Source: Albidovulum sp.
GTDB lineage: Bacteria > Pseudomonadota > Alphaproteobacteria > Rhodobacterales > Rhodobacteraceae
Assembly: GCA_030837785.1 (NCBI GenBank)
Contig: JAUQYA010000003.1
Location: 1 to 22,953, forward strand
DNA: 22,953 nt
Direction of reading: 5' to 3'
Positions 16,615 to 22,953 of the stretch are shown here, in pieces (the stretch's first letter is position 1; the number at the start of each line of letters is the position of its first letter). A program made the translations under genes and the position numbers. The notes under the pieces were generated by a model. That model was not told the origin of the DNA, did not search any database, and was given only the letters and a program-made list of their open reading frames with translations.

Positions 16615-18807
16615 GCCGAGCACGTAGGGCGCGCGCGCGGCGGCGCCCGCCGGCTGGCCGGTCGCGCCGCCGCCGCTGACGAGTGTCAGTTGCCGCTGCC
16701 AGGCCGGACGCTGCGCCGGCCGATCGGCGCGCTCGCCCGCCTCGGACGCCAGCGCGGACAGGTGCAGCCGTGCCTTCACCGCCAGCGGCGCCGGGAAGGG
16801 GACGACCGCGCCGACCAGCGCTGCCGGCACATGGACGGGCTCGGACAGGACGAGGACAGGCAGCAATTCCGCCTCGCCGTGCCGGGCCGCGACGACGCCA
16901 TGCGCGGTCTTGTCCCAGTTGAACGGCCGCGTCACGCATTCCTGCAGCGCCTTCCATGCCGAGAATGATGCGAGCGGCACATAGAGATGCAGCGTCGGCA
17001 CCCATTTCATCAGGTGCCGGTGCTCTGGCCCCCGGGTGGCCCAGATGCCGGCCGCGAGCGTGACCACCTCCGCCGCCGCGAAGAGCGCAGCGAGAAGCGA
17101 CATCACCCACCCGGGCAGCGCGCCCGCCAGGGGGTGGCCCAGGCCGAGCGCGAGCGCCCAGAACGTCCACAGGACGGGGGCGAGAAGCGCCTGCGACACG
17201 CTGCCGAGAAGCAGGATCTGCACCGCCAGGAAGCGTTTCGGCCCGAGGTCGCGCCACAGCCGGCGCGGCGAGCGCATGTGGCTTGCCCAGGTGATCGCGA
17301 AACCCTTCTGCCAGCGCGACCGCTGGCGAATCCAGGCGAGGGGGCGCGAGTTCGGTTCTTCCTGCGTCACCGTGTCGATGACTTCGGTGCGGAAGCCATG
17401 CCGGGCCAGCCTGAGGCCGAGGTCGGCATCCTCTGTGACGTTGTGCGCGTCCCAGCCGCCGAGGTCCTCGAGCACCTTGCGGCGGAAGAAGAGCGTGGTG
17501 CCGCCGAGCGGCACCACGAGGCCCAGACGTGCCAGCCCGGGCAGCAGCGTGCGGAACCAGACGGCGTATTCGATGGCGAAGCAGCGGGTGATCCAGTTGT
17601 GTCGCGCATTGTAGAAATCGAGGATGCCCTGAAGGCAGGCGACCTCGGGCGGGGCCACGGCGAAGCGGGTGACGACGGTGCGGATCTGCCCCGGATCGGG
17701 CGCGTCCTCGGCGTCCCAGATGCCGACGATGGCGCCGCGGCAGAAGTCGAGCGCATAGTTGAGCGCGCGCGGCTTGGTGCGGATCGGCCCGCGGGGCACC
17801 ACGACCACGCGCATCCAGCGCGGCAGGGTGCGGCGGGCGAGCGCCTCCTGGGTCGCCAGATCGTCCTCCTCGACGACGAGAAGGACGTCGAGCAGTTCCT
17901 TCGGATAGTCGATCCGCCCGATCCGGCGGATCAGCCGGGGCGCAATGTCGTCCTCGCGAAACAGCGGCACCATGACCGAAACCACCGGCAGCCGTGTCGG
18001 CGCCGGGGGCGGGGAGCCTGGGCGGCGGGCGTCGCGCGCCCGGCCGCGGACCTCGGCCGCGAAGGCTGCCGCCTTGAGGCCGGTGAAGGCGAGAAGCGTC
18101 AGGACCGCCCAGAGCGCGAGCAGCGCGAAGGTGAGGCGTGGCAGCGCGACAAGTCCCAGGGCGATCAGGCCGAGCGCGCCGGCGACGATCCGGGCCGATC
18201 GCCCCATGTCCAGCGCCCGGCAGCTTTCGCCCTCCGGCACCCGCGTCTCGGCCTTGCGCACGAGCGCGGTCTGGCGCATGGCGATGAGGGCGGCGTGGAT
18301 GTCCTTCTCGGGCGAAAGCGCCATGATCACCGGCCCGAAGCCTTCGGGCAGATCGGCGCGGGCGCGGGCGAACTCCTCCGGCCGCGCCGTGGCGAGCACC
18401 GTCGCCCCGCCGATCCGCCGCCAGGGCAGGAGCCCGTGGCCAAGGCAGAATTCCGGCCCGAGCCCGTCGGTGAGCCGCGCGTCTGGCGGTTCGGCCACGA
18501 GGTCGACGGTCTTCGCCCCCCACTGGATCGACAGCGCCGCCATCAGGTCGGGCTCGCTGACCCAGCCGTGGGTCAGGAGGATGTCGCCGATCCGCGCATC
18601 CTCGCGGTCGCGCAGCGCAAGCGCCTTCAGCATGTTGCCGGGCTCGACCGCCTTCATGTCGATGAGGATCTGGCCAAGCGGCCGGCGCCCGGGGCCGGTG
18701 CGCCGGGGCTGTGCGCGGGACGCGAAGACCCCCATCGCCGCGGGCGCCGCCGCTGGGGGCGCGAAATCGGGCGTGACGAGGCGAATGTGCGGGGCGGAGG
18801 GTGACAT
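16546..18807 (-). CDS. Membrane family-2 glycosyltransferase with MshEN-like N-terminal domain
   Basis: The 753-residue protein combines an N-terminal GspE/MshEN-like module (about 40-175), two membrane helices (about 207-245), a GT2 catalytic domain (about 273-500) and a C-terminal membrane region (about 525-590 and 605-620). GT2 landmarks are the DAED motif (365-368), TED (458-460) and QRSRW (495-499), the D,D,D,QxxRW set of processive synthases like cellulose synthase and NfrB. The N-terminal module has two tandem repeats of the type R-x-LG-xx-L (42-48 and 72-77) that in MshEN domains bind c-di-GMP. It probably makes an exported polysaccharide at the inner membrane. The last about 100 residues are low in hydrophobicity and variable. 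The start at 18807 lacks a strong ribosome site, though GGACAG lies close before it. Confidence 0.85.
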   Translation of the reverse strand: MSPSAPHIRLVTPDFAPPAAAPAAMGVFASRAQPRRTGPGRRPLGQILIDMKAVEPGNMLKALALRDREDARIGDILLTHGWVSEPDLMAALSIQWGAKTVDLVAEPPDARLTDGLGPEFCLGHGLLPWRRIGGATVLATARPEEFARARADLPEGFGPVIMALSPEKDIHAALIAMRQTALVRKAETRVPEGESCRALDMGRSARIVAGALGLIALGLVALPRLTFALLALWAVLTLLAFTGLKAAAFAAEVRGRARDARRPGSPPPAPTRLPVVSVMVPLFREDDIAPRLIRRIGRIDYPKELLDVLLVVEEDDLATQEALARRTLPRWMRVVVVPRGPIRTKPRALNYALDFCRGAIVGIWDAEDAPDPGQIRTVVTRFAVAPPEVACLQGILDFYNARHNWITRCFAIEYAVWFRTLLPGLARLGLVVPLGGTTLFFRRKVLEDLGGWDAHNVTEDADLGLRLARHGFRTEVIDTVTQEEPNSRPLAWIRQRSRWQKGFAITWASHMRSPRRLWRDLGPKRFLAVQILLLGSVSQALLAPVLWTFWALALGLGHPLAGALPGWVMSLLAALFAAAEVVTLAAGIWATRGPEHRHLMKWVPTLHLYVPLASFSAWKALQECVTRPFNWDKTAHGVVAARHGEAELLPVLVLSEPVHVPAALVGAVVPFPAPLAVKARLHLSALASEAGERADRPAQRPAWQRQLTLVSGGGATGQPAGAAARAPYVLGSTIAALALHRPGIEFQPSFEGF

Positions 18808-18852
18808 GGCTGTCCGGACGGAACCAGATGCCCCGACCCTGCGTGCTCAGGG

Positions 18853-18867
18853 TTAACGGCCGGTTAA
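18853..18867 (-). promoter_or_regulatory. CtrA-type binding box upstream of the glycosyltransferase gene
   Basis: TTAA-N7-TTAA, the full CtrA consensus spacing, read on the minus strand as TTAACCGGCCGTTAACC. It lies 45 bp before the glycosyltransferase start in a sequence otherwise very poor in A/T. A perfect spaced match is unlikely by chance at this GC content, but it has not been tested. Confidence 0.55.
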
Positions 18868-18956
18868 CGGAACCCGCCGCATTTGTGGAGATTTCAAGAT
18901 TTTTCCCGCCGCCGCCGGGGCCGCAGCCGGGGCCGCCGCCGGAGACCCCCGGGTGG

Positions 18957-20123
18957 TCAGCCGGCGCGGCGCGCCTTCATCGCCTCGGCGAAGCGTTCGA
19001 ACAGATAGTAGCTGTCCTGCGGGCCGGGGCTCGCCTCGGGGTGATACTGCACCGAGAAGACCGGCCGCCCCTCCAGCCGTATGCCGCAGTTCGACCCGTC
19101 GAACAGGCTCACATGCGTTTCCTTCACCCCCCGGGGCAGGGTCTGGCTGTCGACCGTGAAGCCGTGGTTCATCGAGGTGATCTCGACCTTGCCGGTTTCC
19201 AGGTCCTTGACCGGGTGGTTGGCGCCGTGGTGGCCGTGGTTCATCTTGACCGTCTTCGCGCCAAGCGCGAGCGCAAGCATCTGGTGGCCGAGGCAGATGC
19301 CGAAAAGCGGCAGGTCGCGCGCAAGAACACCCCGGATCATCGGCACGGCATACTCCCCCGTCGCCGCCGGGTCGCCCGGCCCGTTCGAGAGGAACACGCC
19401 CTCGGGGTCGTGCGCCAGCACCTCCTCGGCGGTGGCCGTCGCCGGCAGCACCGTCACCTCGCAGCCCACCGAGGCAAGGCAGCGCAGGATGTTGCGCTTG
19501 GCGCCGTAGTCGAGCGCCACGACCCTGAAGCCCGCGCCCTCGCGGCGGCCGTAGCCATCGGGCCAGGCCCAGCGGGTCTCGTCCCAGCGGTAGCTCTGGG
19601 CGCAGGTCACCTCCTTGGCGAGGTCGAGGCCGACGAGCCCCGACCAGGCCCGCGCCTTGGCGACGAGTGCGCCGATGTCGAAGTTGCCGTCCGGATCATG
19701 GGCGAGCGCCACATGCGGCGCGCCCTGCTGGCGGATCGCCCGGGTCAGTCGCCGGGTGTCGACGCCGCCGATGCCGATCCGGCCGCGCCTGGTCAGCCAG
19801 TCCGCCAGCGGCCCGGCCGCGCGCCAGTTCGACGGCTCGGTCGGATCCCATTTCACCACCATTCCGGCGGCGACCGGTTCGGCCGCCTCGTCGTCTTCGG
19901 GGGTGACGCCGGTGTTGCCGATATGGGGGAAGGTGAAGGTGACGACCTGGCCCGCATAGGAGGGGTCGGTCATGATCTCCTGGTAGCCGGTCATTGCGGT
20001 GTTGAAGACGAGTTCCGCCACTGTCTCGCCGGCTGCGCCGAAGCCGCGGCCGTAGAAAAGCGTTCCGTCGGCAAGGGCGAGGCAGGCCGTGGGTCTGTCC
20101 AGAGGCTTCGGGTTTGCGGGCAT
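18957..20123 (-). CDS. carA: Carbamoyl-phosphate synthase small (glutaminase) subunit
   Basis: The 388-residue cytoplasmic subunit hydrolyses glutamine and passes ammonia to CarB for carbamoyl phosphate, feeding arginine and pyrimidine synthesis. The N-terminal CPSase small-chain domain (about 12-150) shows ALADGTLFYGRGFGA and FNTAMTGYQEIMTDPSYAGQ. The class I amidotransferase domain (about 198-385) has nucleophile Cys277 in GICLGHQM and His361/Glu363 in QYHPEASPGP. The start at 20123 is chosen over an in-frame GTG at 20141 because GGGGGAG stands at the right distance before the ATG. carB is not in the window. It diverges from yqeY across a 180-bp interval, an arrangement familiar in alphaproteobacteria. 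Confidence 0.97.
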   Translation of the reverse strand: MPANPKPLDRPTACLALADGTLFYGRGFGAAGETVAELVFNTAMTGYQEIMTDPSYAGQVVTFTFPHIGNTGVTPEDDEAAEPVAAGMVVKWDPTEPSNWRAAGPLADWLTRRGRIGIGGVDTRRLTRAIRQQGAPHVALAHDPDGNFDIGALVAKARAWSGLVGLDLAKEVTCAQSYRWDETRWAWPDGYGRREGAGFRVVALDYGAKRNILRCLASVGCEVTVLPATATAEEVLAHDPEGVFLSNGPGDPAATGEYAVPMIRGVLARDLPLFGICLGHQMLALALGAKTVKMNHGHHGANHPVKDLETGKVEITSMNHGFTVDSQTLPRGVKETHVSLFDGSNCGIRLEGRPVFSVQYHPEASPGPQDSYYLFERFAEAMKARRAG

Positions 20124-20216
20124 GGCGACTCCCCCGGTCACAAATCCCGCGGAACCTAAGGGTGCGGGCGGGGATGGTCAAGGGCCCGCGCAGGTTTTGG
20201 CTTGCGTAGCGATTTC

Positions 20217-20232
20217 AATATGTTACCATATT
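20217..20232. promoter_or_regulatory. AT-rich palindrome in the carA/yqeY promoter interval
   Basis: AATATG-TTAC-CATATT is a perfect 6-bp inverted repeat in the middle of the 180-bp divergent interval. It overlaps a possible yqeY promoter (TTGGCT at 20197-20202, TATGTT at 20219-20224, 16 bp apart). It may be an operator or simply the two -10 regions of back-to-back promoters. Confidence 0.45.
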
Positions 20233-20303
20233 CGACGCCGGTTGTCACCCGGCGCCGTTGCGGCTATGTTGGGGTCTTCGGAAGCTCAGGGGATGGAGAC
20301 CCG

Positions 20304-20762
20304 ATGGACATGCGCGAACGGATCGGCGCGGCGTTGAAGGATGCGATGAAATCCAAGGACGCGCCCCGGCTGTCGACGCTGCGGCTCATCAACGCAGCGA
20401 TCAAGGACAAGGACATCGCCCTCAGGGGCGAGGGCGGGGATGCCACGGTCGGCGATGCCGAGGTCCTGGGCATCCTCGGCCGGATGGTGAAGCAGCGGCA
20501 GGAATCGGTTCGCGCCTACGAGGAGGGCGGGCGGCTGGAGCTGGCCGAGAAAGAGCAGGCCGAGATCAGGGTGATCGAGGAATTCCTGCCGCGCCAGCTT
20601 TCGGACGCGGAGGTCAGGGCGGCGATCGCCGCCGCCATCGCCGGAACCGGCGCGACCTCGATCCGCGACATGGGCCGGGTGATGGCCGCGCTCAAGGCGA
20701 AATACACCGGCCAGATGGATTTCGGCGCCGTGGGGCCGATGGTCAAGGACAGCCTGGGCTGA
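20304..20762 (+). CDS. yqeY: YqeY/GatB-tail family protein
   Basis: The 152-residue protein matches the YqeY family, homologous to the C-terminal helical domain of GatB in the tRNA amidotransferase. Landmarks are MRERIGAALKDAMKSKD, RLSTLRLINAAIKDKDIA, MVKQRQES, IRVIEEFLPRQLSD, and DMGRVMAALKAKYTGQMDFGAVGPMVKD. Its role is not settled; binding of tRNA or tRNA-like substrates is suggested by the family. The start at 20304 is preceded by GGAG; the frame is open upstream to 20202 through the promoter interval, which is rejected as coding. It diverges from carA. Confidence 0.93.
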   Translation: MDMRERIGAALKDAMKSKDAPRLSTLRLINAAIKDKDIALRGEGGDATVGDAEVLGILGRMVKQRQESVRAYEEGGRLELAEKEQAEIRVIEEFLPRQLSDAEVRAAIAAAIAGTGATSIRDMGRVMAALKAKYTGQMDFGAVGPMVKDSLG

Positions 20763-20767
20763 GGTCA

Positions 20768-20782
20768 CGTCGATCATCGACG
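20768..20782 (+). terminator. Small hairpin after yqeY
   Basis: CGTCGA-TCA-TCGACG, a 6-bp perfect stem with a three-base loop, 5 bp after the yqeY stop. There is no T-run after it, so termination is only a possibility. Confidence 0.3.
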
Positions 20783-20837
20783 GAAAACGGTTGTGTTGTG
20801 GAGCCCGAAGCAGTTTGCCCCGGGGGAGTTGCACCGT

Positions 20838-20881
20838 GCCTTTGCGGTGCCTTTGCGGTGCCTTTGCGGTGCTTTCGCCGT
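20838..20881. repeat. 11-bp tandem repeat, three exact copies plus one degraded
   Basis: GCCTTTGCGGT occurs at 20838, 20849 and 20860, followed by a diverged GCTTTCGCCGT at 20871. No spacers are present and no function is evident. Confidence 0.85.
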
Positions 20882-21075
20882 GTCGGTCCCGTCGCGGGTC
20901 TGCTTCGTCTGGCGGTCGCCGTATGAATTTGCCTTCGGACACAACCTCCGGCGTGAGGGCCGGGTTCCTGGCGATGCCGGGATTGCCGGAGTCCAGGCCC
21001 TCGGAAGTGCTTGCATGGGGGCGTCAACGCGCCTTCGGAACCGGGCCGCGACACCGGCGTTGGCAGGGACAGGAT

Positions 21076-21090
21076 GGAGGTACTCCCATT
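21076..21090 (+). promoter_or_regulatory. Ribosome site positioning an ATT start codon
   Basis: GGAGG (21076-21080) is followed by seven bases and then ATT (21088-21090), exactly where DUF3008 proteins have their initiator Met before PAKSKAQQ. No in-frame ATG, GTG or TTG stands at this distance. Confidence 0.6.
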
Positions 21091-21282
21091 CCCGCCAAAT
21101 CCAAAGCCCAGCAGAAGGCCGCCGGCGCCGCCCTGTCGGCCAAGCGCGGCGAGACCAAGGTGTCGGACCTCAAGGGGGCGGCGAAAAGCATGCACCAGTC
21201 GATGTCCGGGAAGGAGCTGGAGGAGCTTGCCGAGACCAGCCGCAAGGGCCTGCCCGAGCACAAGCGCCAGGACAGGGATTGA
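21088..21282 (+). CDS. DUF3008 family small protein, apparent ATT start
   Basis: The 64-residue basic, soluble protein PAKSKAQQKAAGAALSAKRG, then ETKVSDLKGAAKSM, and finally GKELEELAETSRKGLPEHKR matches the whole length of DUF3008 proteins, which normally begin MPAKSKAQQ. Function is unknown; the sequence is rich in Lys, Ala and Glu and predicted helical. The codon at the expected initiator position is ATT, with a perfect GGAGG seven bases upstream. ATT initiation is rare but documented in bacteria (for example E. coli infC). A sequencing error for ATG is the main alternative. It converges with the DUF2244 gene. Confidence 0.8.
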   Translation: MPAKSKAQQKAAGAALSAKRGETKVSDLKGAAKSMHQSMSGKELEELAETSRKGLPEHKRQDRD

Positions 21283-21289
21283 ACCGGAA

Positions 21290-21308
21290 GCGCCGGCAGT
21301 CCCGGCGC
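21290..21308. terminator. Bidirectional hairpin between convergent DUF3008 and DUF2244 genes
   Basis: GCGCCGG (21290-21296) pairs with CCGGCGC (21302-21308) around a five-base loop. It lies in the 42-bp gap between the two stop codons. No T-run is present on either side. Confidence 0.45.
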
Positions 21309-21324
21309 CAGGTGCAGAAGAGCG

Positions 21325-21822
21325 TTACCGCGGCGCGGCCCGCAACCTGGCGAAGGCCTCAGTCAGCTCGGCCCTGAGCGCCAGCCGCTCCTCGGGGCTG
21401 AGGAAGGCGCCGATCTCCACCTCGCGGCCGCCGCCCTTCAGCGTCAGGTAGTGCTCGACCGGGCCGCCGTCCTCGTGCATCTCGACCCGCACCCAGTGCG
21501 GCTCGGCGGACCAGATCCGGGTCCGGCCGGTGGGCTCGTGGCGGACCAGCTCGGCCCGGCCGCGGGTCAGCGTCAGTTCCTCGGTCAGCCGCCCGTCGCG
21601 GCTGTTGCGGCGGAGCGCCCACCACAGCCCCGCGACCGCCGCCACTGCGAAGGGCAGGAGCCCCCACAGCACCGGCGAACCCAGCACCGCGACCAGCGGC
21701 AGGGCGATCAGCGCCGCCGTGCCGCCGACGAACCAGACGAAACCCCGCGCCGTCAGCGACCGATGCGGCCGGAGGATCAGGCACCGCGTCTCGGGGTCGG
21801 GGTCAGTCCAGCGGTAGGGCAT
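21325..21822 (-). CDS. DUF2244 family membrane protein
   Basis: The 165-residue protein fits DUF2244, integral membrane proteins often encoded near cytochrome oxidase genes in alphaproteobacteria. It has a short N-terminal arm, two helices (about 27-48 and 50-70: FVWFVGGTAALIALPLVAVL and VLWGLLPFAVAAVAGLWWAL), then a cytoplasmic or periplasmic soluble domain ending with ERLALRAELTEAFARLR. The start at 21822 has GGAGG before it; frames continuing upstream run through the ctaD terminator and are rejected. It lies 68 bp downstream of ctaD, beyond its terminator, so it may be reached by readthrough or have its own promoter. The role is unknown. Confidence 0.85.
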   Translation of the reverse strand: MPYRWTDPDPETRCLILRPHRSLTARGFVWFVGGTAALIALPLVAVLGSPVLWGLLPFAVAAVAGLWWALRRNSRDGRLTEELTLTRGRAELVRHEPTGRTRIWSAEPHWVRVEMHEDGGPVEHYLTLKGGGREVEIGAFLSPEERLALRAELTEAFARLRAAPR

Positions 21823-21843
21823 GGGCCTCCGGGGCGTGTCAGC

Positions 21844-21870
21844 AAAAAGGCCCCGGATTGCCGGGGCCTT
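21844..21870 (-). terminator. Rho-independent terminator of ctaD
   Basis: On the minus strand AAGGCCCCGG-CAAT-CCGGGGCCTT followed by TTT: a perfect 10-bp stem with four-base loop and a run of five T counting the stem end. It starts 20 bp after the ctaD stop codon. This is the clearest intrinsic terminator in the window. Confidence 0.9.
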
Positions 21871-21890
21871 CGAGGTCTCGCGCGGCCCGC

Positions 21891-22953
21891 TCAGTGGGCG
21901 CGGCTGTGGTCCCAGTCGCTCTGCTTCGGCAGGGTCTCGAACGTGTGCGCCGGCGGCGGCGAGGGCAGGGTCCACTCGAGCGTGTCGGCGTAGGGGTTCC
22001 AGTAGTTCGCCTCGGTGATCCGCTTGCCGAACCGCAGCGTGTAGAACACGATGCCGAGGAAGAAGACGAAGGAGGCGAAGGACAGGAACGCGCCCATCGA
22101 CGAGACCCAATTCCAGTAGGCGAAGGCCTCCGGGTAGTCGATGTAGCGGCGCGGCATCCCCTGACGGCCGAGGAAGTGCTGCGGGAAGAAGGTGAGGTTC
22201 GAGCCGATGAACATCATCCAGAAGTGCAGCTTGCCCGCCCATTCGGGATATTGCCGCCCGCTCATCTTGCCGATCCAGAAATAGGTTCCGGCGAAGATCG
22301 CGAAGACGGCGCCGAGCGACATCACGTAGTGGAAGTGCGCCACGACATAGTAGGTGTCGTGATAGACCCGGTCCACCGGCGCCTGGCTGAGGACGACGCC
22401 GGTCACGCCGCCGGTGGTGAACAGGAACAGGAAGCCGAAGGCCCAGAGTATCGGCGTCTTGAACTCGATCGAGCCGCCCCACATCGTCGCGATCCACGAG
22501 AACACCTTGATCCCGGTCGGCACCGCGATGACCATCGTCGCCAGCATGAAGTAGGACTGCTGGGTCAGCGACATGCCGACGGTGTACATGTGGTGCGCCC
22601 AGACGATGAAGCCCAGGAACCCGATCGCCACCATCGCATAGACCATCGGCAGGTAGCCGAAGATCGGTTTCTTCGAGAACGTCGCGATGACATGGCTGAT
22701 GATGCCGAAGCCCGGAATGATGATGATGTAGACTTCCGGGTGCCCGAAGAACCACAGGATGTGCTGGTAGAGGATCGGGTCGCCGCCGCCCTGCGGCTGG
22801 AAGAAGGTGGTGCCGAAGTTGCGGTCGGTGAGCAGCATGGTGATCGCGCCGGCCAGCACCGGCAGGCAAAGCAGGATCATCCAGGCGGTGACGAAGATCG
22901 ACCAGGCGAAGAGCGGCACCTTGTGCAGCGTCATGCCCGGCGCGCGCATGTTG
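21891..22953 (-). CDS. ctaD: Cytochrome c oxidase subunit I, aa3 type, C-terminal part (cut by window edge)
   Basis: About 354 codons of the roughly 550-codon subunit I of the mitochondrial-type cytochrome c oxidase are present; the N-terminal third lies beyond the window. It is the inner-membrane heme-copper core that reduces oxygen and pumps protons. Counting from the first Met seen (22949): CuB ligands His70 (in GHPEVY, with cross-linking Tyr74), His119 and His120; K-channel Lys148 (TGIKVFSW); heme ligands His205 and His207 (AHFHYV). The segments MRAPGMTLHKVPLFAW and TDRNFGTTFF are typical of Paracoccus/Rhodobacter CtaD. The frame is continuous to the edge, so the Met at 22949 is internal, not the start. 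A strong terminator follows the stop. Confidence 0.97.
   Translation of the reverse strand, partial: NMRAPGMTLHKVPLFAWSIFVTAWMILLCLPVLAGAITMLLTDRNFGTTFFQPQGGGDPILYQHILWFFGHPEVYIIIIPGFGIISHVIATFSKKPIFGYLPMVYAMVAIGFLGFIVWAHHMYTVGMSLTQQSYFMLATMVIAVPTGIKVFSWIATMWGGSIEFKTPILWAFGFLFLFTTGGVTGVVLSQAPVDRVYHDTYYVVAHFHYVMSLGAVFAIFAGTYFWIGKMSGRQYPEWAGKLHFWMMFIGSNLTFFPQHFLGRQGMPRRYIDYPEAFAYWNWVSSMGAFLSFASFVFFLGIVFYTLRFGKRITEANYWNPYADTLEWTLPSPPPAHTFETLPKQSDWDHSRAH

Larger units (their letters stand above)
20763..21087. other. Gene-free stretch before the DUF3008 gene
   Basis: No supported gene is seen in these 325 bp. Open frames here lack ribosome sites and family resemblance. The stretch holds the yqeY hairpin, an 11-bp tandem repeat (20838-20881) and the GGAGG that serves the DUF3008 gene. 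I see no tRNA or recognisable small RNA. Confidence 0.55.

Noticed and set aside
18868..18956. Terminator after carA in the GC-rich stretch
   Set aside because: The repeated CCGGGGCCGCCGCC blocks are mostly direct repeats and do not form one clear long stem; the tract after them on the carA strand is A-rich rather than T-rich.
20124..20141. Upstream GTG start for carA adding six residues
   Set aside because: The added residues overlap the GGGGGAG that serves the ATG at 20123, and CarA proteins do not need the extension.

Overview
The window reads as chromosomal DNA of a high-GC alphaproteobacterium, most likely order Rhodobacterales (Paracoccaceae). The support is an aa3-type cytochrome oxidase subunit I, a carA/yqeY divergent pair, a 7Fe ferredoxin of Azotobacter FdI type, very GC-rich codon use, and a TTAA-N7-TTAA CtrA-type box. 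This placement is an inference from protein similarity read by eye; no database search was run.

Region 1 (1-12,207) looks like one regulated catabolic locus. A LysR-type regulator sits between two transcription units. Leftward on the minus strand run a PreA-like flavo-iron-sulfur reductase, a 7Fe ferredoxin and a ferredoxin-NADP reductase that is cut by the window start. Rightward, beyond the regulator, come a Rid-family deaminase, an EthD-like small protein, a three-gene quaternary-amine ABC importer (binding protein, permease, ATPase), an aldehyde dehydrogenase, a membrane-dipeptidase-fold protein with altered metal ligands, a 557-residue protein I do not recognise, and a DUF3726 protein. 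The last four are joined by ATGA start/stop overlaps. A near-identical 23-bp palindromic element with an LTTR T-N11-A core lies in front of both units, about 65 bp before a plausible start point in each case. The simplest reading is an inducible pathway that imports a quaternary or N-heterocyclic compound, reduces its ring with NADPH-derived electrons, opens it and oxidises the resulting aldehyde. The substrate is not determined; a pyridinium betaine such as homarine is one candidate.

Region 2 (12,298-15,711) holds a class V aminotransferase on the plus strand. Facing it on the minus strand are a UbiH-type FAD hydroxylase, a small two-helix membrane protein and a HAD hydrolase of the pyrimidine 5'-nucleotidase type. 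Region 3 (15,712-18,956) has two short tandem-repeat arrays, a GntR/FCD regulator, and a convergent, 3'-overlapping membrane glycosyltransferase. That glycosyltransferase has an N-terminal MshEN-like, possibly c-di-GMP-binding, module and a CtrA-type box upstream.

Region 4 (18,957-22,953) is mostly housekeeping: carA diverging from yqeY, a DUF3008 gene that appears to start at ATT, a DUF2244 membrane protein, and the 3' two thirds of ctaD (cytochrome c oxidase subunit I) with a clear intrinsic terminator.
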